In this document: positions 23,370 to 33,140 of the stretch, in pieces
Numbering within the stretch: the first letter of the stretch is position 1
How the letters are laid out: each line of letters opens with the position of its first letter
NCBI GenBank assembly: GCA_021613375.1
Contig: CM038709.1
Location: 35,930,428-35,994,427 of the forward strand
Length of the DNA: 64,000 nt
Origin: Megaleporinus macrocephalus
Lineage: Eukaryota; Chordata; Actinopteri; Characiformes; Anostomidae
Direction of reading: 5' to 3'
The notes under the pieces: generated by a model
What the model saw: the letters and a program-made list of their open reading frames with translations, nothing else
Databases searched by the model: none
Told to the model about the DNA's origin: nothing
Position numbers and translations under genes: made by a program

Positions 23370-25130
23370 AATGCCGTATATATCCAAATGTTTGTAGACA
23401 CCTGCTCATCTTCTGAAATGAAGGTAGTAATGGGGGTTTGTGCGGTAGTAACAGTCTCTATTCTTATATGAAGGCTTTACATTAGATGTTGAAACCAGTG
23501 TTAATTTCGTTGATGAACTATTTTCGTCATAGTTTTCATCAACAAACCTTTTTTTCATGACGAGTATGAGACCATAACTAAATAAAATTTACAGAAAGAA
23601 TGAAAACTATGACAAAATTGATTGACACTTTAGTCAACGAATAAAAACGAGACGAACATGTTTGGCAGGGACGACATTTAATCATAACTACTTCGGTGTA
23701 TATGGAGAGGCGGGACAAGCCGAGTAGCCGTCAATCAAACGCACACTTACACAAATCTGGTCTAAACCCGCGAAGACCATACGAGCCTGTGACCTGTCGT
23801 TACTCATGATGGAACTAAGTTATCTAGACAGTGTCAGCAGAGAGAAAGAGAGTTTAGCGTTTGTGTTTAGAAAAAATCACCACACCGTGCTGGACATCAG
23901 CCCTCCAGCACCACCGTCAGCTAGCTTTACCGCTGCTAACACTAGTTTAGCCTTCTTAATCCTAGTCATGGAAGCACACTGCCCTGTACAGTTTAGAGCG
24001 TGTCCTGCTGTAAACGCTGTATTAACTCAGTAAGGTGGTGTTTATGGTCAGATTAGTTGGATCAGGTATGTGGGAAGCAGGTGAAATGCTATATGTGCAG
24101 GGCCAGAGTCAGGAGATTAGCTAGCTAACTCCAACCATCTGGGTTTGATGATCATGTCCCAAATCTCTCCATACACCCTAGAAAGTGCACAAAACAGATT
24201 AGGTAGGTTTTTTTTTATTTTTTTTTTTATTAGTGCATGTAATGTGCAGGGTGTCTCTAGTAAACACTGTGACCTGGAGATGTGGCAGTTTTTTATTTAT
24301 TGATTTACTGTTATGCTAAAATTGATTTGAATTGCACAATTAAAAATATTTTCATAGCTAAAAGTGATACATGCAATTAATGTAGATAAGTTTAACCACA
24401 GAGCATGTATTTTAATTAGATTGACAGAACAAGTAACAATCATTAAATAAATAAGAGATAAATAAAAAGGTGATACAAGCATAAAATAACAGTTTTCTCT
24501 TATTCACTTTGCAGTTATGGAAGACCTCAGATGTTGTTTGTGGTAAATCTGTTTGTATGTGTATTGGTCTTTCAAACATGAATAATATTCCATAACTAGT
24601 TAATAAATGTTTCATTTTGTGTAAATATATATAATGACTTAAATAATTCAAGGGAACTGAAGAAAAAGCATTACATTTTACACCCTTTATATTTTAGTCG
24701 ACTGAATCGACTGTAGATTTAGTCGACTATATTCTTATGGTAATTAGTTGACTAAAACCAGAAAAAAACTAAAAACAATTCAGATGACTAAATTAAGACT
24801 AAAACTAAGTGACATTTTAGTCAAAAGACTACGACTTAGACTAAATCAAAATTTGCTGTCAAATATAACACTGGTTGGAACATTGTTTTGAGTTGTAAGA
24901 GTAAGAATATTATTGAGGTGAGGGACTGGTACTGTATGATCAGATCAGCTAAGGGGGTGGGGGTTTTGTGTTACCAGTATAGTCCAGGCTTGGCATGGGT
25001 CATGGGCATTATACTAAGGAGCAATTGCTCCAGAGCATTAGCATTAGAGCATATCTATAGAAATTATACAAGCTATGTGCACATAGCTGAGCAGTTGGAT
25101 CAGCAATGGACTTCAGAAGTGCCTAAGTAG
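23370..25130 (-). mobile_element. Tc1-like/MITE relic split by a hAT insertion
   Basis: The left part (23370-23495) contains 'ccaaatgtttgtagacacct' and 'taacagtctctattcttata', typical of the inverted end of a fish Tc1-like family. The sequence continues after the hAT element from 24874 ('gttggaacattg') with 'gaggtgagggactgg' and 'acaagctatgtgcacatagc'. It is non-coding and old; its right boundary near 25130 is approximate. Confidence 0.6.
23496..24873. mobile_element. Non-autonomous hAT transposon with 8-bp target duplication
   Basis: The element starts CAGTGTTAATTT and ends AAATATAACACTG, giving short terminal inverted repeats of hAT type (CAGTGTTA). It is flanked by 'gttgaaac' (23488-23495) and 'gttggaac' (24874-24881), an 8-bp duplication with one mismatch, as hAT elements make. 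Subterminal sequence is rich in 'tttagtcgac' and 'gactaaaac' words. The interior open frame (75 codons) has no transposase motif, so the copy depends on an enzyme supplied elsewhere. Confidence 0.85.
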
Positions 25131-26330
25131 TGTTAGCTCGGCACTTGTTATGGGGAACATTTTTGAGAGTCCAACAAAATTATACTAAAAGGCCTAAGAG
25201 GTTTCAGATATTAAGGTAATAAAGAGCATAGTAAACTGTTATTTGAAGTAAAGTGGTACAAACATACTAAATTTCACTGTTATGACAAGAATGACAGAGA
25301 CAGCTAAAGACATACGTTAAGAACTAAAAGATGATGATGCCTATTAAATTAATATGGCAGACCAATGTGGGCAACATATTGTTTCACTGGCGTAGAGTAA
25401 GAAGACATGGGAAGCTGTTTTAGATATAAGCTCTTTTATTAAACTTTGCAGCTGTGAAGACCACCACAAGAAACTACTGAACAGCCATGATAGCAGGCAG
25501 GTCATTAACAGCCATACAACTCTCAATGACCAAAACTGCACTTAACCACTAAAAACTTTAGTTATCACTCCAACTATTTACAAGTATGGAGTCTCTTTTA
25601 CTGCATGTCCGGCATTATGTAAAATTCATCCCTTTTCTCTTGAAGAGCGTCTCCACACTGCTGCTGAACGTAGTTTCTGGCAAAGAGCTGGCAGCAGTCC
25701 CTCTCGAAGTACTGAAGCTATTGTTGCGCTTACTGTTTATTGGCTACCTGTTCTTAAATGATCTAACTGGGACCACCACCAACACAACACACAAATATTG
25801 GATAGATTTATGTGGGAGATGTGGAGAAGAAGTGGCAAAAATAAACAGCATCCTTAGCAATAAAGAAGCAGTTCCATAAGCTAACAACAGCATTTCGCTA
25901 GCTTGTTTTGCCTGTGTGGTACTTTGGAGGTTTAAAAAAATGAGGAATTAGAGGAGTATAGCCTTGTTAGCAATCCAGCCTAATATGTTTAACATTTCAT
26001 GTGTTCTCATTACAAGATTATGACAAGCCTCATAAGAATGGCACTGTGGTCAGCGAGTCACCGTTAATAAGGGCTGAAAGAATTACATGCATTACATACC
26101 AGAAATGTGGAGCCACAAGGTAGGGGTTTCCAGTAGTAACCAGTAAGTACATATTGCTTTCATAAGGGCATTTTTATTCTCATTCTCAAAAGGTCCACAG
26201 ACCTTTACAGAGTACAAAATACTTCTATATGATAGTAGACTTTAAAAAGTGACTTCCATATCTCTCATATGCAGCCATGCAGACAAGTTACACAAAACCT
26301 AAAAAGTGACACCATACAGACCCATCATAC
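25131..26330. other. Unassigned DNA with a 97-codon open frame
   Basis: The only noteworthy object is a plus-strand frame at 25586-25879 (97 codons), Leu-rich in its first two thirds with a possible membrane-like stretch, followed by C-G-R-C-G. It matches no family I recognise. It may be an uncharacterised repeat rather than a gene. Confidence 0.4.
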
Positions 26331-26334
26331 TGGG

Positions 26335-26600
26335 TAATAACCTGCTTCGCTCTCACATCTGTGCCTGCAGAATAACCCACCCTTTGACGCTAATCATTCA
26401 CTTTCTCCCCAGGCCGTCGTTCCCTAAATAATCCACACTGTGCACTCGCTCCCCAAAGACTGATGATTGTATGCAAATGAGTCCGAGGGGGTCCTCTTTC
26501 TGAGCCTGACTCACAGACTAACAGCCAATTCTGTTCTGGAGTGATTACAGGGGGTTTAACCACATCTGTATGTGTTTTCTCTTCACATGTTATTTAACCC
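26335..26600. promoter_or_regulatory. Candidate enhancer with adjacent SOX-like and POU motifs
   Basis: The block is more complex and CpG-bearing than its flanks. At 26466-26478 it reads ATTGTATGCAAAT: a SOX half-site directly abutting a perfect POU octamer ATGCAAAT (26471-26478). The canonical SOX/POU composite has one more base between the halves. Nearby CTAATCATTCAC and GACTGATGATT add homeodomain-like words. No coding signal was seen. Confidence 0.4.
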
Positions 26601-28150
26601 TAGACATCGCATGAGACTTATGCCAATAGCATCTACAGAACATTAAAAAAGAGATTTGTCTGGTTAGACTCTGCATGCATTACATACTTGGGGATAGTGG
26701 TTATGAATATTTTCAGATTTTTCTCAGCTCATCTGGCAATTATTAGTGATAACACAGCATTTTTCTGATACTGATTATAACACACATGAGGCAGGAGGCA
26801 AGTGAGGATTTATTCAAATAAATCTAAACAAGATGAAGCAAACAAAAGCAAAGACTTCGACGTAGATCCATCCATGCATGGCTGTTTCAACTATAAGCAG
26901 TATTTGCTTGTTAGGACAAAGTATCGACTTTCACATCCGGGGCAAAGCCTCTACTGTGTGTTCTGAGGCTCTCTCTGTTTGAACAGACCTGGGTCCGAAA
27001 ACAATTTAATTATCACTCTAGGGCTTTCCTTGTGATGAGAAGAAGATATTGCTTTAGTTGATAAGTTAAGTTACATAAAGGTTTGTGCTTTAATGCTAAT
27101 TAGCTAGTTAAAAACAAACTGGACATTTGTGAAAACCCTTAATACAGGCTAGAGATTTTATAGAGTGTCAGACTTGCTGGTCAAAAAGGGCTGTGGAAGA
27201 TAGTTAGCTAGCTGAGGTTAGCTATATTCTCCTTAGCAGTGCAGCACAGAAAAAAGGCAAATAACCTACTATCTGCTAAGACAACAAGGAACATAGCACT
27301 GCAGCATGCTTAACAGATGATGCAACAGTTATGAACCTGGATATCTTAAGAAATGGATTGGATTCGAAAGAATTTAGACTCTTTTAACGCTCAAATGGTG
27401 CTTCACTAAAAAGAGTAATGGGAATGCTAATCTGTGTGAACACCATCAAATTTGGTATTGATTATTAGAGAACTAAGCCAGCAAAAATGCTATGTACACC
27501 GGGCCTGTTTTACAAAGCAGGAGTTTATTCAGCAAGTTTTAAACTCAGTTTGATCTAATCACTTGTTACCAGCAACTTACGTTCAGGGTTGATTAAACTG
27601 TAGCTGCATAATTAAATCACTTTGCAACTAGTTATTTAAAAATGGTTTTGTGTAAAGTGCTTTGTTCTATAGAACTTTATCGAATCCATTTTTCTAGATT
27701 TTCTTACCAGATTTTCTAGATTTTCTTATCCTACCATCATCAACCTTGCATTTAAATCACGTGTAGGTTCATTGGTGGTTGCGGATACTAAATAAAATGT
27801 ACATATTTGTGTCATAGTTTCTCCACACCTCAATGAATAAACTTTGAGGAGATTATAAAAAAACAGTTGGATTTCCCCCTTTTATTTCAGCATTTCAAGT
27901 TACAAAAAGATTATTTCTGACCAAAGATGATGAGCTTCTGACTAATCAGAACAAGCTTCTGATCAATCGGGGCAGAGGTTCTTTAAAAGGGACAATGTAA
28001 ATTTAAAAGGGCCGGCTCTTTTCACATGTTGGCATATTTATTGTCCACTATCAGCAAATCATTAAGTACATTCTGAATTTTGTCAGTAAATAAAATACAC
28101 TAGGAGATATTGCTGCTAAATATTTTATTTATTCATTCAAAGAGATTATA
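26601..28150. other. Unassigned AT-rich DNA
   Basis: No gene or family was recognised. A short direct duplication of 'agattttcta' and 'gattttctta' words is at about 27697-27730. Confidence 0.4.
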
Positions 28151-28182
28151 TATTATATATGATAGTTTGATCATATATAATA
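28151..28182. repeat. Perfect 12-bp AT-rich hairpin, 8-nt loop
   Basis: The arms 'tattatatatga' and 'tcatatataata' are exact reverse complements around 'tagtttga'. Low complexity makes this less surprising than the other hairpins. Confidence 0.6.
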
Positions 28183-28289
28183 ACACTATATAATAATTTA
28201 ATAATGTAATATATGTGATACTATAAATTATGTGTGTGTGCTGGTACATATGCATGTGTATTTGCTGTCTTCAAATATAAACAAGCTTA

Positions 28290-28312
28290 ATTTATAAATA
28301 AATAAATAAATA

Positions 28313-28389
<77 letters not shown>
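28290..28389. repeat. AAAT and AT microsatellites
   Basis: An (AAAT) run of about seven copies passes directly into an uninterrupted (AT) run of about 35 copies (28319-28389). It is likely length-polymorphic. Confidence 0.98.
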
Positions 28390-28395
<6 letters not shown>

Positions 28396-28799
28396 TCAAT
28401 TCTTTCAATATTCAAAATGATCATTTAACTGTGGTAGTTGATGTTTTTAGGAAACACACCCCAGAATTAGGAAAGACAATGTGAATATTAGGGGAAACTA
28501 AACCAGATACAATGCCAGCAGCTTGTGAGAAGCTGTGAGAAGTCCCAGTATGTCAAAGAGCAAAAGGTAAGTAGTAGCCCATAAGCACTGGTCACGAATA
28601 ATAATAAAAAAATAGTATGTATTTTCTAGCACCCCAATCTTCATCAATAATATTGAGAACCTACTATAAATAACCTTATGTACTGTGAAGAATTAAGATT
28701 AATGCATTACAGATACCACCAAACAAATTCACCTTGAAAAGCATCTCAGAAAGAAACCAGGTAACCACATAGGTTACGTGTTCCTCAAGAGAGCTTTTA

Positions 28800-29200
28800 G
28801 CTACCGCATGTAGATACCTGCACTGCTATTGCAGAAGACTAGTTTAGAACAGCATGAGCCAGCAGACTGAAAGCATCCTTCAATGGTTAAGATAGCTGTT
28901 CCCGCAATATGGGATCCGCCGGTCCAGCCGAATCTGATATGTGCGCATTTAGATATGCGGTGTACAATAGTCGCCGAAACATGCAGCATTAGCCTAAGTG
29001 CAGAGTAACCATAGAAACAGAGCAGCATGCCATCTCTTTCAGTTTGGAATTTGAGAGGTTGGAGATGTACTCGGTGGCGAATGTTGGCTGACGTCCCATA
29101 ACTCAAGCTGCACTGTAGGTTTTTGTGAATACATTTACAAACTGTATCATGGCTTAAGGAAGAGAGGCAGACACTTTTCTGCACAGAAAAAAGTTGCAGT
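28800..29200. other. Complex block with open frame, unassigned
   Basis: A minus-strand frame of 127 codons (29184-28801) is cysteine-, serine- and histidine-rich with no domain I recognise. The DNA has more CpGs than its surroundings and a GTAACCATAGAAAC word resembling an RFX X-box. I think regulatory or repeat-derived DNA is more likely than a gene. Confidence 0.3.
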
Positions 29201-29445
29201 TTTAAAGTGTTTTAAAGTGCAACCAAGTGGGCTGGCATCACTCACCAAGTGTGATGTGTTAAGAGTGATATTGCTGTGTGGTTCAGGTCAGTGCCCGTTT
29301 CTTCGCACCCTTACTTTTGTGTGAATAATGACTAACACATTTATGTAAATTTATATAATTATGCATCTCAACATGCTCATGCTTTCAAATGGCAAATCCA
29401 CTAATTAATCCCTTAAAGAGCCCAAATACTGAGCTTGTATTCTGT

Positions 29446-29575
29446 CACCAGCCACTTTCTTAGAAACTCCAACCTTGAAGCTTCACCTGGCTGGTGTGCA
29501 GTTAGAACCTGCAGCCCATCTGCTGATGCGCAGTTTGTGTTAACCTTCTTCAAGACCCAAGATCATCAAATAATG
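29446..29575 (+). repeat. Fragment of dispersed repeat (ccactttatta family)
   Basis: 'cagccactttcttagaaact' through 'gcagcccatctgctgatgcg' aligns with the family member at 17.24 kb and the short fragments at 0.27 and 34.79 kb. It is non-coding. Confidence 0.5.
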
Positions 29576-30851
29576 GCTCCTGGGCCAAATCTTGGAGAAC
29601 CCAACCACCAAACATTTTTTATGGCTCTTTTAAAAAGAAACTGAATCTTTTTAAACAACAAACTAACAAACTAACAAATAACAAACTAAACCCTTTTCCG
29701 CTACCTACGCCTAATGAGATAAGAGCTATAAATACTAACTTGTTAATAAAAAACATAGACACCATTAAATATTTCTGCTGTTTCCTGGTCCAGTAAGTAA
29801 TGATGTTTTGTATTTTCCTGAGTTGTTAATAATACCGTGTAAAGAATTCAAGGGTTTGACAGGTATTTTAGGTATTTTGTGTCCTACAGTCCTAATTATA
29901 AACAATATTTTCAGTGTTCTAATAGAATAGATTAAATGACTTAAATTATTATTCTCAGGCTGTATATCTGTATGTCTGTAATGCTCTGTTAATGCTCTCT
30001 CCTGCCTCTCAATGAGCACAATGTACTCTGATTGGTCAGCTTGCCCACACTGTACCAATTGAAAAGTGGCAGCATTGTGTGAGAGTATGTTGAGTCTGCC
30101 AATAGGTTTTCACTAAAGATTGTGTTACGAGATGATGTCACCTTCTAACAGAGAAATGGGCTGATATTTAAACAAAGCGTTTTATACATTTAAGAGAAGT
30201 GGTTTCTGTGGGAGAGAGTCTCTATGGTGTGTACTTTGGCTTTTTAACTTACTAAAGCAAACTAAAGGACAGAAGAACAGAAAAGCAGAACAGATCATTA
30301 TTCCCATTAGAGAGCAGAACCATCCTGTTTTAATCCAGTAGGGCAATGGTCTGAGCATTATTAATGTGTTAATGAAATGAATTAATTAATGTGAATTTGT
30401 GTAATGTGGTTGCTGTGCCAAATTGTGCAAAGAATGTCTAGCTGTAGACCTATTGTTTACAACACAGCCTCGAAATTGTAATATAAAATAAAAAAGCACT
30501 GCAATGATGAATATGGTTATCACTGAAAAAGCTGAACACTCAGGTTTCTCCACAAACAGCGGAGTTACAAAGTGTGTGGTCCATTTTGAGTTCTCTGAAC
30601 TGAAGTATCTTATTTAAGCCATAACACTAGATAAATAGAACCTAATAAAACATCATTATATAGTTTTATACACAATTATATAGTGAGCCAACATTAAATG
30701 TGTTTGTTGACAAAAGTTTGTAGACCCATGCCCTGCTGAACAAAATAATAAAAACTATTAAAACCTATTTCTAGTGGTCTCCAATAGTCAGTGTTGGTAT
30801 TAACTGCTTGCCCTCATTAGTTGATATCAGAGTGTAAACCAATAAAATGTA

Positions 30852-31470
30852 GTGTGTCCAAAAATGCGACCAGCAGACCAATTTTTATGGGCTCGTGGCA
30901 TCACTCTTAAGAATAGTCAACGGTTATACCCAGAGATTTTAAGAGAGATGGAGGTCAGAAAATTTGTTTTCGTAGAGAGCCACTGCAAATGCGTGTGTCA
31001 AAAAACTATTGCGGTAATAAAGGAATTTAATATCAAGAAACATTATGAAACAAAGCATGGACATTATAGTAAATATTCAGTGGACGAGAAGGCAGATAAA
31101 CTTAAACACCTGGAAGCTATCCTGGTCTCACAGCAGAAACTTTTCTTCAAGGCATTTGGGGCACAAGAGAACTTGACCTAAGTGAGTTATGAGGTGGCTA
31201 TGCTAATCTCTCAGCATGGAAAACCTTTCTCTTTTGACGAGTTTGTGAAAGAGTGCTTAACTAAAGTGGTCGCTGTCATTTGCTCCGAAAAACATCAGGA
31301 CTCTATGCCCATCAGTCTTGCCCGTAACACTATAGCCTGGAGAATTAAAGATGTATCATCAGACATCAAAAAACAATTAAGTGAGAGGGGTCATGTTTTT
31401 GACTGCACTAGCTTGTGATGAAAGTACAGATGTGAGTGATACTGTAGAAGAACTGCTGGATCTGAGTCTA
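30852..31470 (+). pseudogene. hAT transposase fragment, GTF2IRD2-like
   Basis: One frame is open for 109 codons, hits a single in-frame TAA (31179-31181), then stays open to 31418. A +1 shift continues as LACDESTDVSDT, which contains the conserved first catalytic aspartate region of hAT transposases. Earlier, IKKHYETKHG resembles the C-terminal part of a BED-type zinc finger, and SYEVAMLISQHGKPF and SLARNTIAWRI are typical of the Charlie/GTF2IRD2-like group. The protein stops before the second catalytic residue. With one stop and one frameshift it is among the better preserved coding remnants in the window. Confidence 0.85.
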
Positions 31471-31476
31471 AAAAGT

Positions 31477-31700
31477 CTTCAAGTTTATTTGTATAGCGCT
31501 TTTTACAACATTGTCCCAAAGCAGGTTTTTGAAAACGTATAGTTACAACATGTATCCCTCAGTGAGCAAGCCAGAGGTGAAGGTGGCAAGGAAAAACTCC
31601 CTCAAGACTGGAGGAAGAAACCTTGGGAGGAACCAAGAATCACAAGGGGAGACCGATCCTCCTCTAGTTGGTCTCCTCTTGTGAGTCTTGGTTCCTGCAA
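31477..31700 (+). repeat. Dispersed fish repeat ending in a 27-bp hairpin
   Basis: 'atttgtatagcgctttttac' and 'ggcaaggaaaaactccctca' are hallmarks of a repeat I recall as very common in teleost genomes. It sits directly after the hAT transposase fragment, so it was inserted there or joined by deletion. Its end forms a hairpin: 31628-31654 pairs with 31670-31696, 25 of 27 bases, loop 15 nt. Confidence 0.6.
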
Positions 31701-32189
31701 ACGTTTACAGTTAAATTAAAATAATTAGTTAAATAACAATTCATTATTCTTTACATTTGTGTTTTTTCACATTTTGAATATAGTGTTATATATAATTTAT
31801 GAATATTTTTTTTGGAAAGGGACACCGGCCCTGAAGTATTTTGATATTGTTTAATCTGGGCCCGTTTGAAAAAAGTTTGGACACCCCTGGTAAATTGGAG
31901 TTCTGGGACTCCTGGGAGTTCCATTTTCCACTTTATCCACTTTTCTCATCTTCCTAACAAAAAAATACTATGTATTTAATGACTGAAAATTAAATAAATG
32001 AATAGTGGGCTATTACACTGGAGCTCACAAGTGGCTGTAGTAGTAGGAATGAGGTGCTTTAAAAGGAGGCGCCAATCATTGAATCCTTTTGATGTAACCC
32101 CCCCCCCCCCCAAAAAAAACACCAGATAAATAAATGACAGCATAACAGCCACCCTCCAGTCAGTAATTTTGGATTGAGGCTACTTGGAG

Positions 32190-32520
32190 AGTTAAGGCAC
32201 TTCAAAAAACGTGTTCAGCCACCGGGAGTGCAATTAATTTCTGCATCCGTTTCATTTGAAGCACCCTTAAATTGATTTCCCCGGACACGCTTCTCCCCAG
32301 TGCTCACACTTAATTCGGAGGGCCAATTACATTTATTTCACTATCATTGCCCTTCCCACTCACTACAGAAACACTGGCGGCGAAACGGGAGAACATCAAC
32401 CGTCAGAACCAAAAATGTTCTCGCTTCCTCTTGACCAGGAGTTAAACTAGAAATTATCCAAGTGCAGCAGAAGCTTGACAGATTTATTATTCATTTTTTT
32501 TTTTTAGCTTGCGCTTTGAA
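32190..32520. promoter_or_regulatory. Candidate conserved non-coding block
   Basis: Dense homeobox-type words (GCAATTAATTTC, CTTAATTC, CCAATTACATT), a CCCCGGACACGC segment, CpGs and low repeat content distinguish it from flanking DNA. No open frame of note. Confidence 0.4.
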
Positions 32521-32719
32521 ATGTATGCCAGTATGCTCGTTGTGTCTGCAATAAAGATTGTGAGGCTCTGTGCAGAAGTATGCCTGCAGAATATTAAAAT
32601 AAAACATATATTATTATATTACCAGCTTTATGACATGACTACACAAGTCATATGATTCAAATGCAGCATAAACAGCACAGAGGTATGAGGTTTAGGAGTA
32701 GATTTGAATTTCTTGTGGC

Positions 32720-33140
32720 CTTTGCTTGACTTTGCTTGATGCGGTTGAACCCATTACGCATAGTAAAACATTTGATTAAGATATGGATTCCTATTGAGCC
32801 TGTTCACAATGTCAATAAATCTCGGGCCGTATTAGCCAATTAACAATATGGGCGGCCATAACCACTGCGCTTATAGAGAAAACATTTCATTATTGTACTC
32901 CAGTCAAGCGCATTTCATTCAGCTGATCTCTGTGTGTTGTAAGGTGCTTTATTACCTTAATGAATCAAGCACACTCGAGCCCGCAGCGGAATTAAACTGG
33001 CACACTCGGGCAGGTAGAGAGACAGAAGGCCATTTCACGGCTGATAAAGAGGCTAACGGTGGTGTGACGGATCAATAAACACGAGTCAGATTTACAGACG
33101 TGTGCGCATGGCCTGCGAAACAGGCAGGGTAGACACATGT
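32720..33140. promoter_or_regulatory. Candidate conserved non-coding block
   Basis: Complex sequence with several CpGs, including 'gtattagccaattaacaata', 'cgagcccgcagcggaattaa' and 'cggctgataaagaggctaac' (a GATA-like word). A 76-codon frame runs across it without domain features. The block lies about 200 bp from the previous candidate, so the two may form one regulatory cluster. Confidence 0.4.

Larger units (their letters stand above)
30767..31889 (+). mobile_element. hAT (Charlie/GTF2IRD2-type) transposon relic
   Basis: The right end reads 'agtttggacacccctg' (31874-31889), the reverse of the hAT terminus CAGGGGTGTCCAAACT. The left end near 30772 ('tagtggtctccaa') is a degraded match, and no clear 8-bp target duplication was found. 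The interior carries a transposase remnant (30852-31470), a dispersed repeat (31477-31700), and AT-rich 3' sequence. At about 1.1 kb it is far shorter than an autonomous hAT element. Confidence 0.75.

Noticed and set aside
30852..31418. Functional host gene related to GTF2IRD2
   Set aside because: It contains an in-frame stop and a frameshift and is cut off by another repeat after the first catalytic residue, so a dead transposon is the simpler reading.
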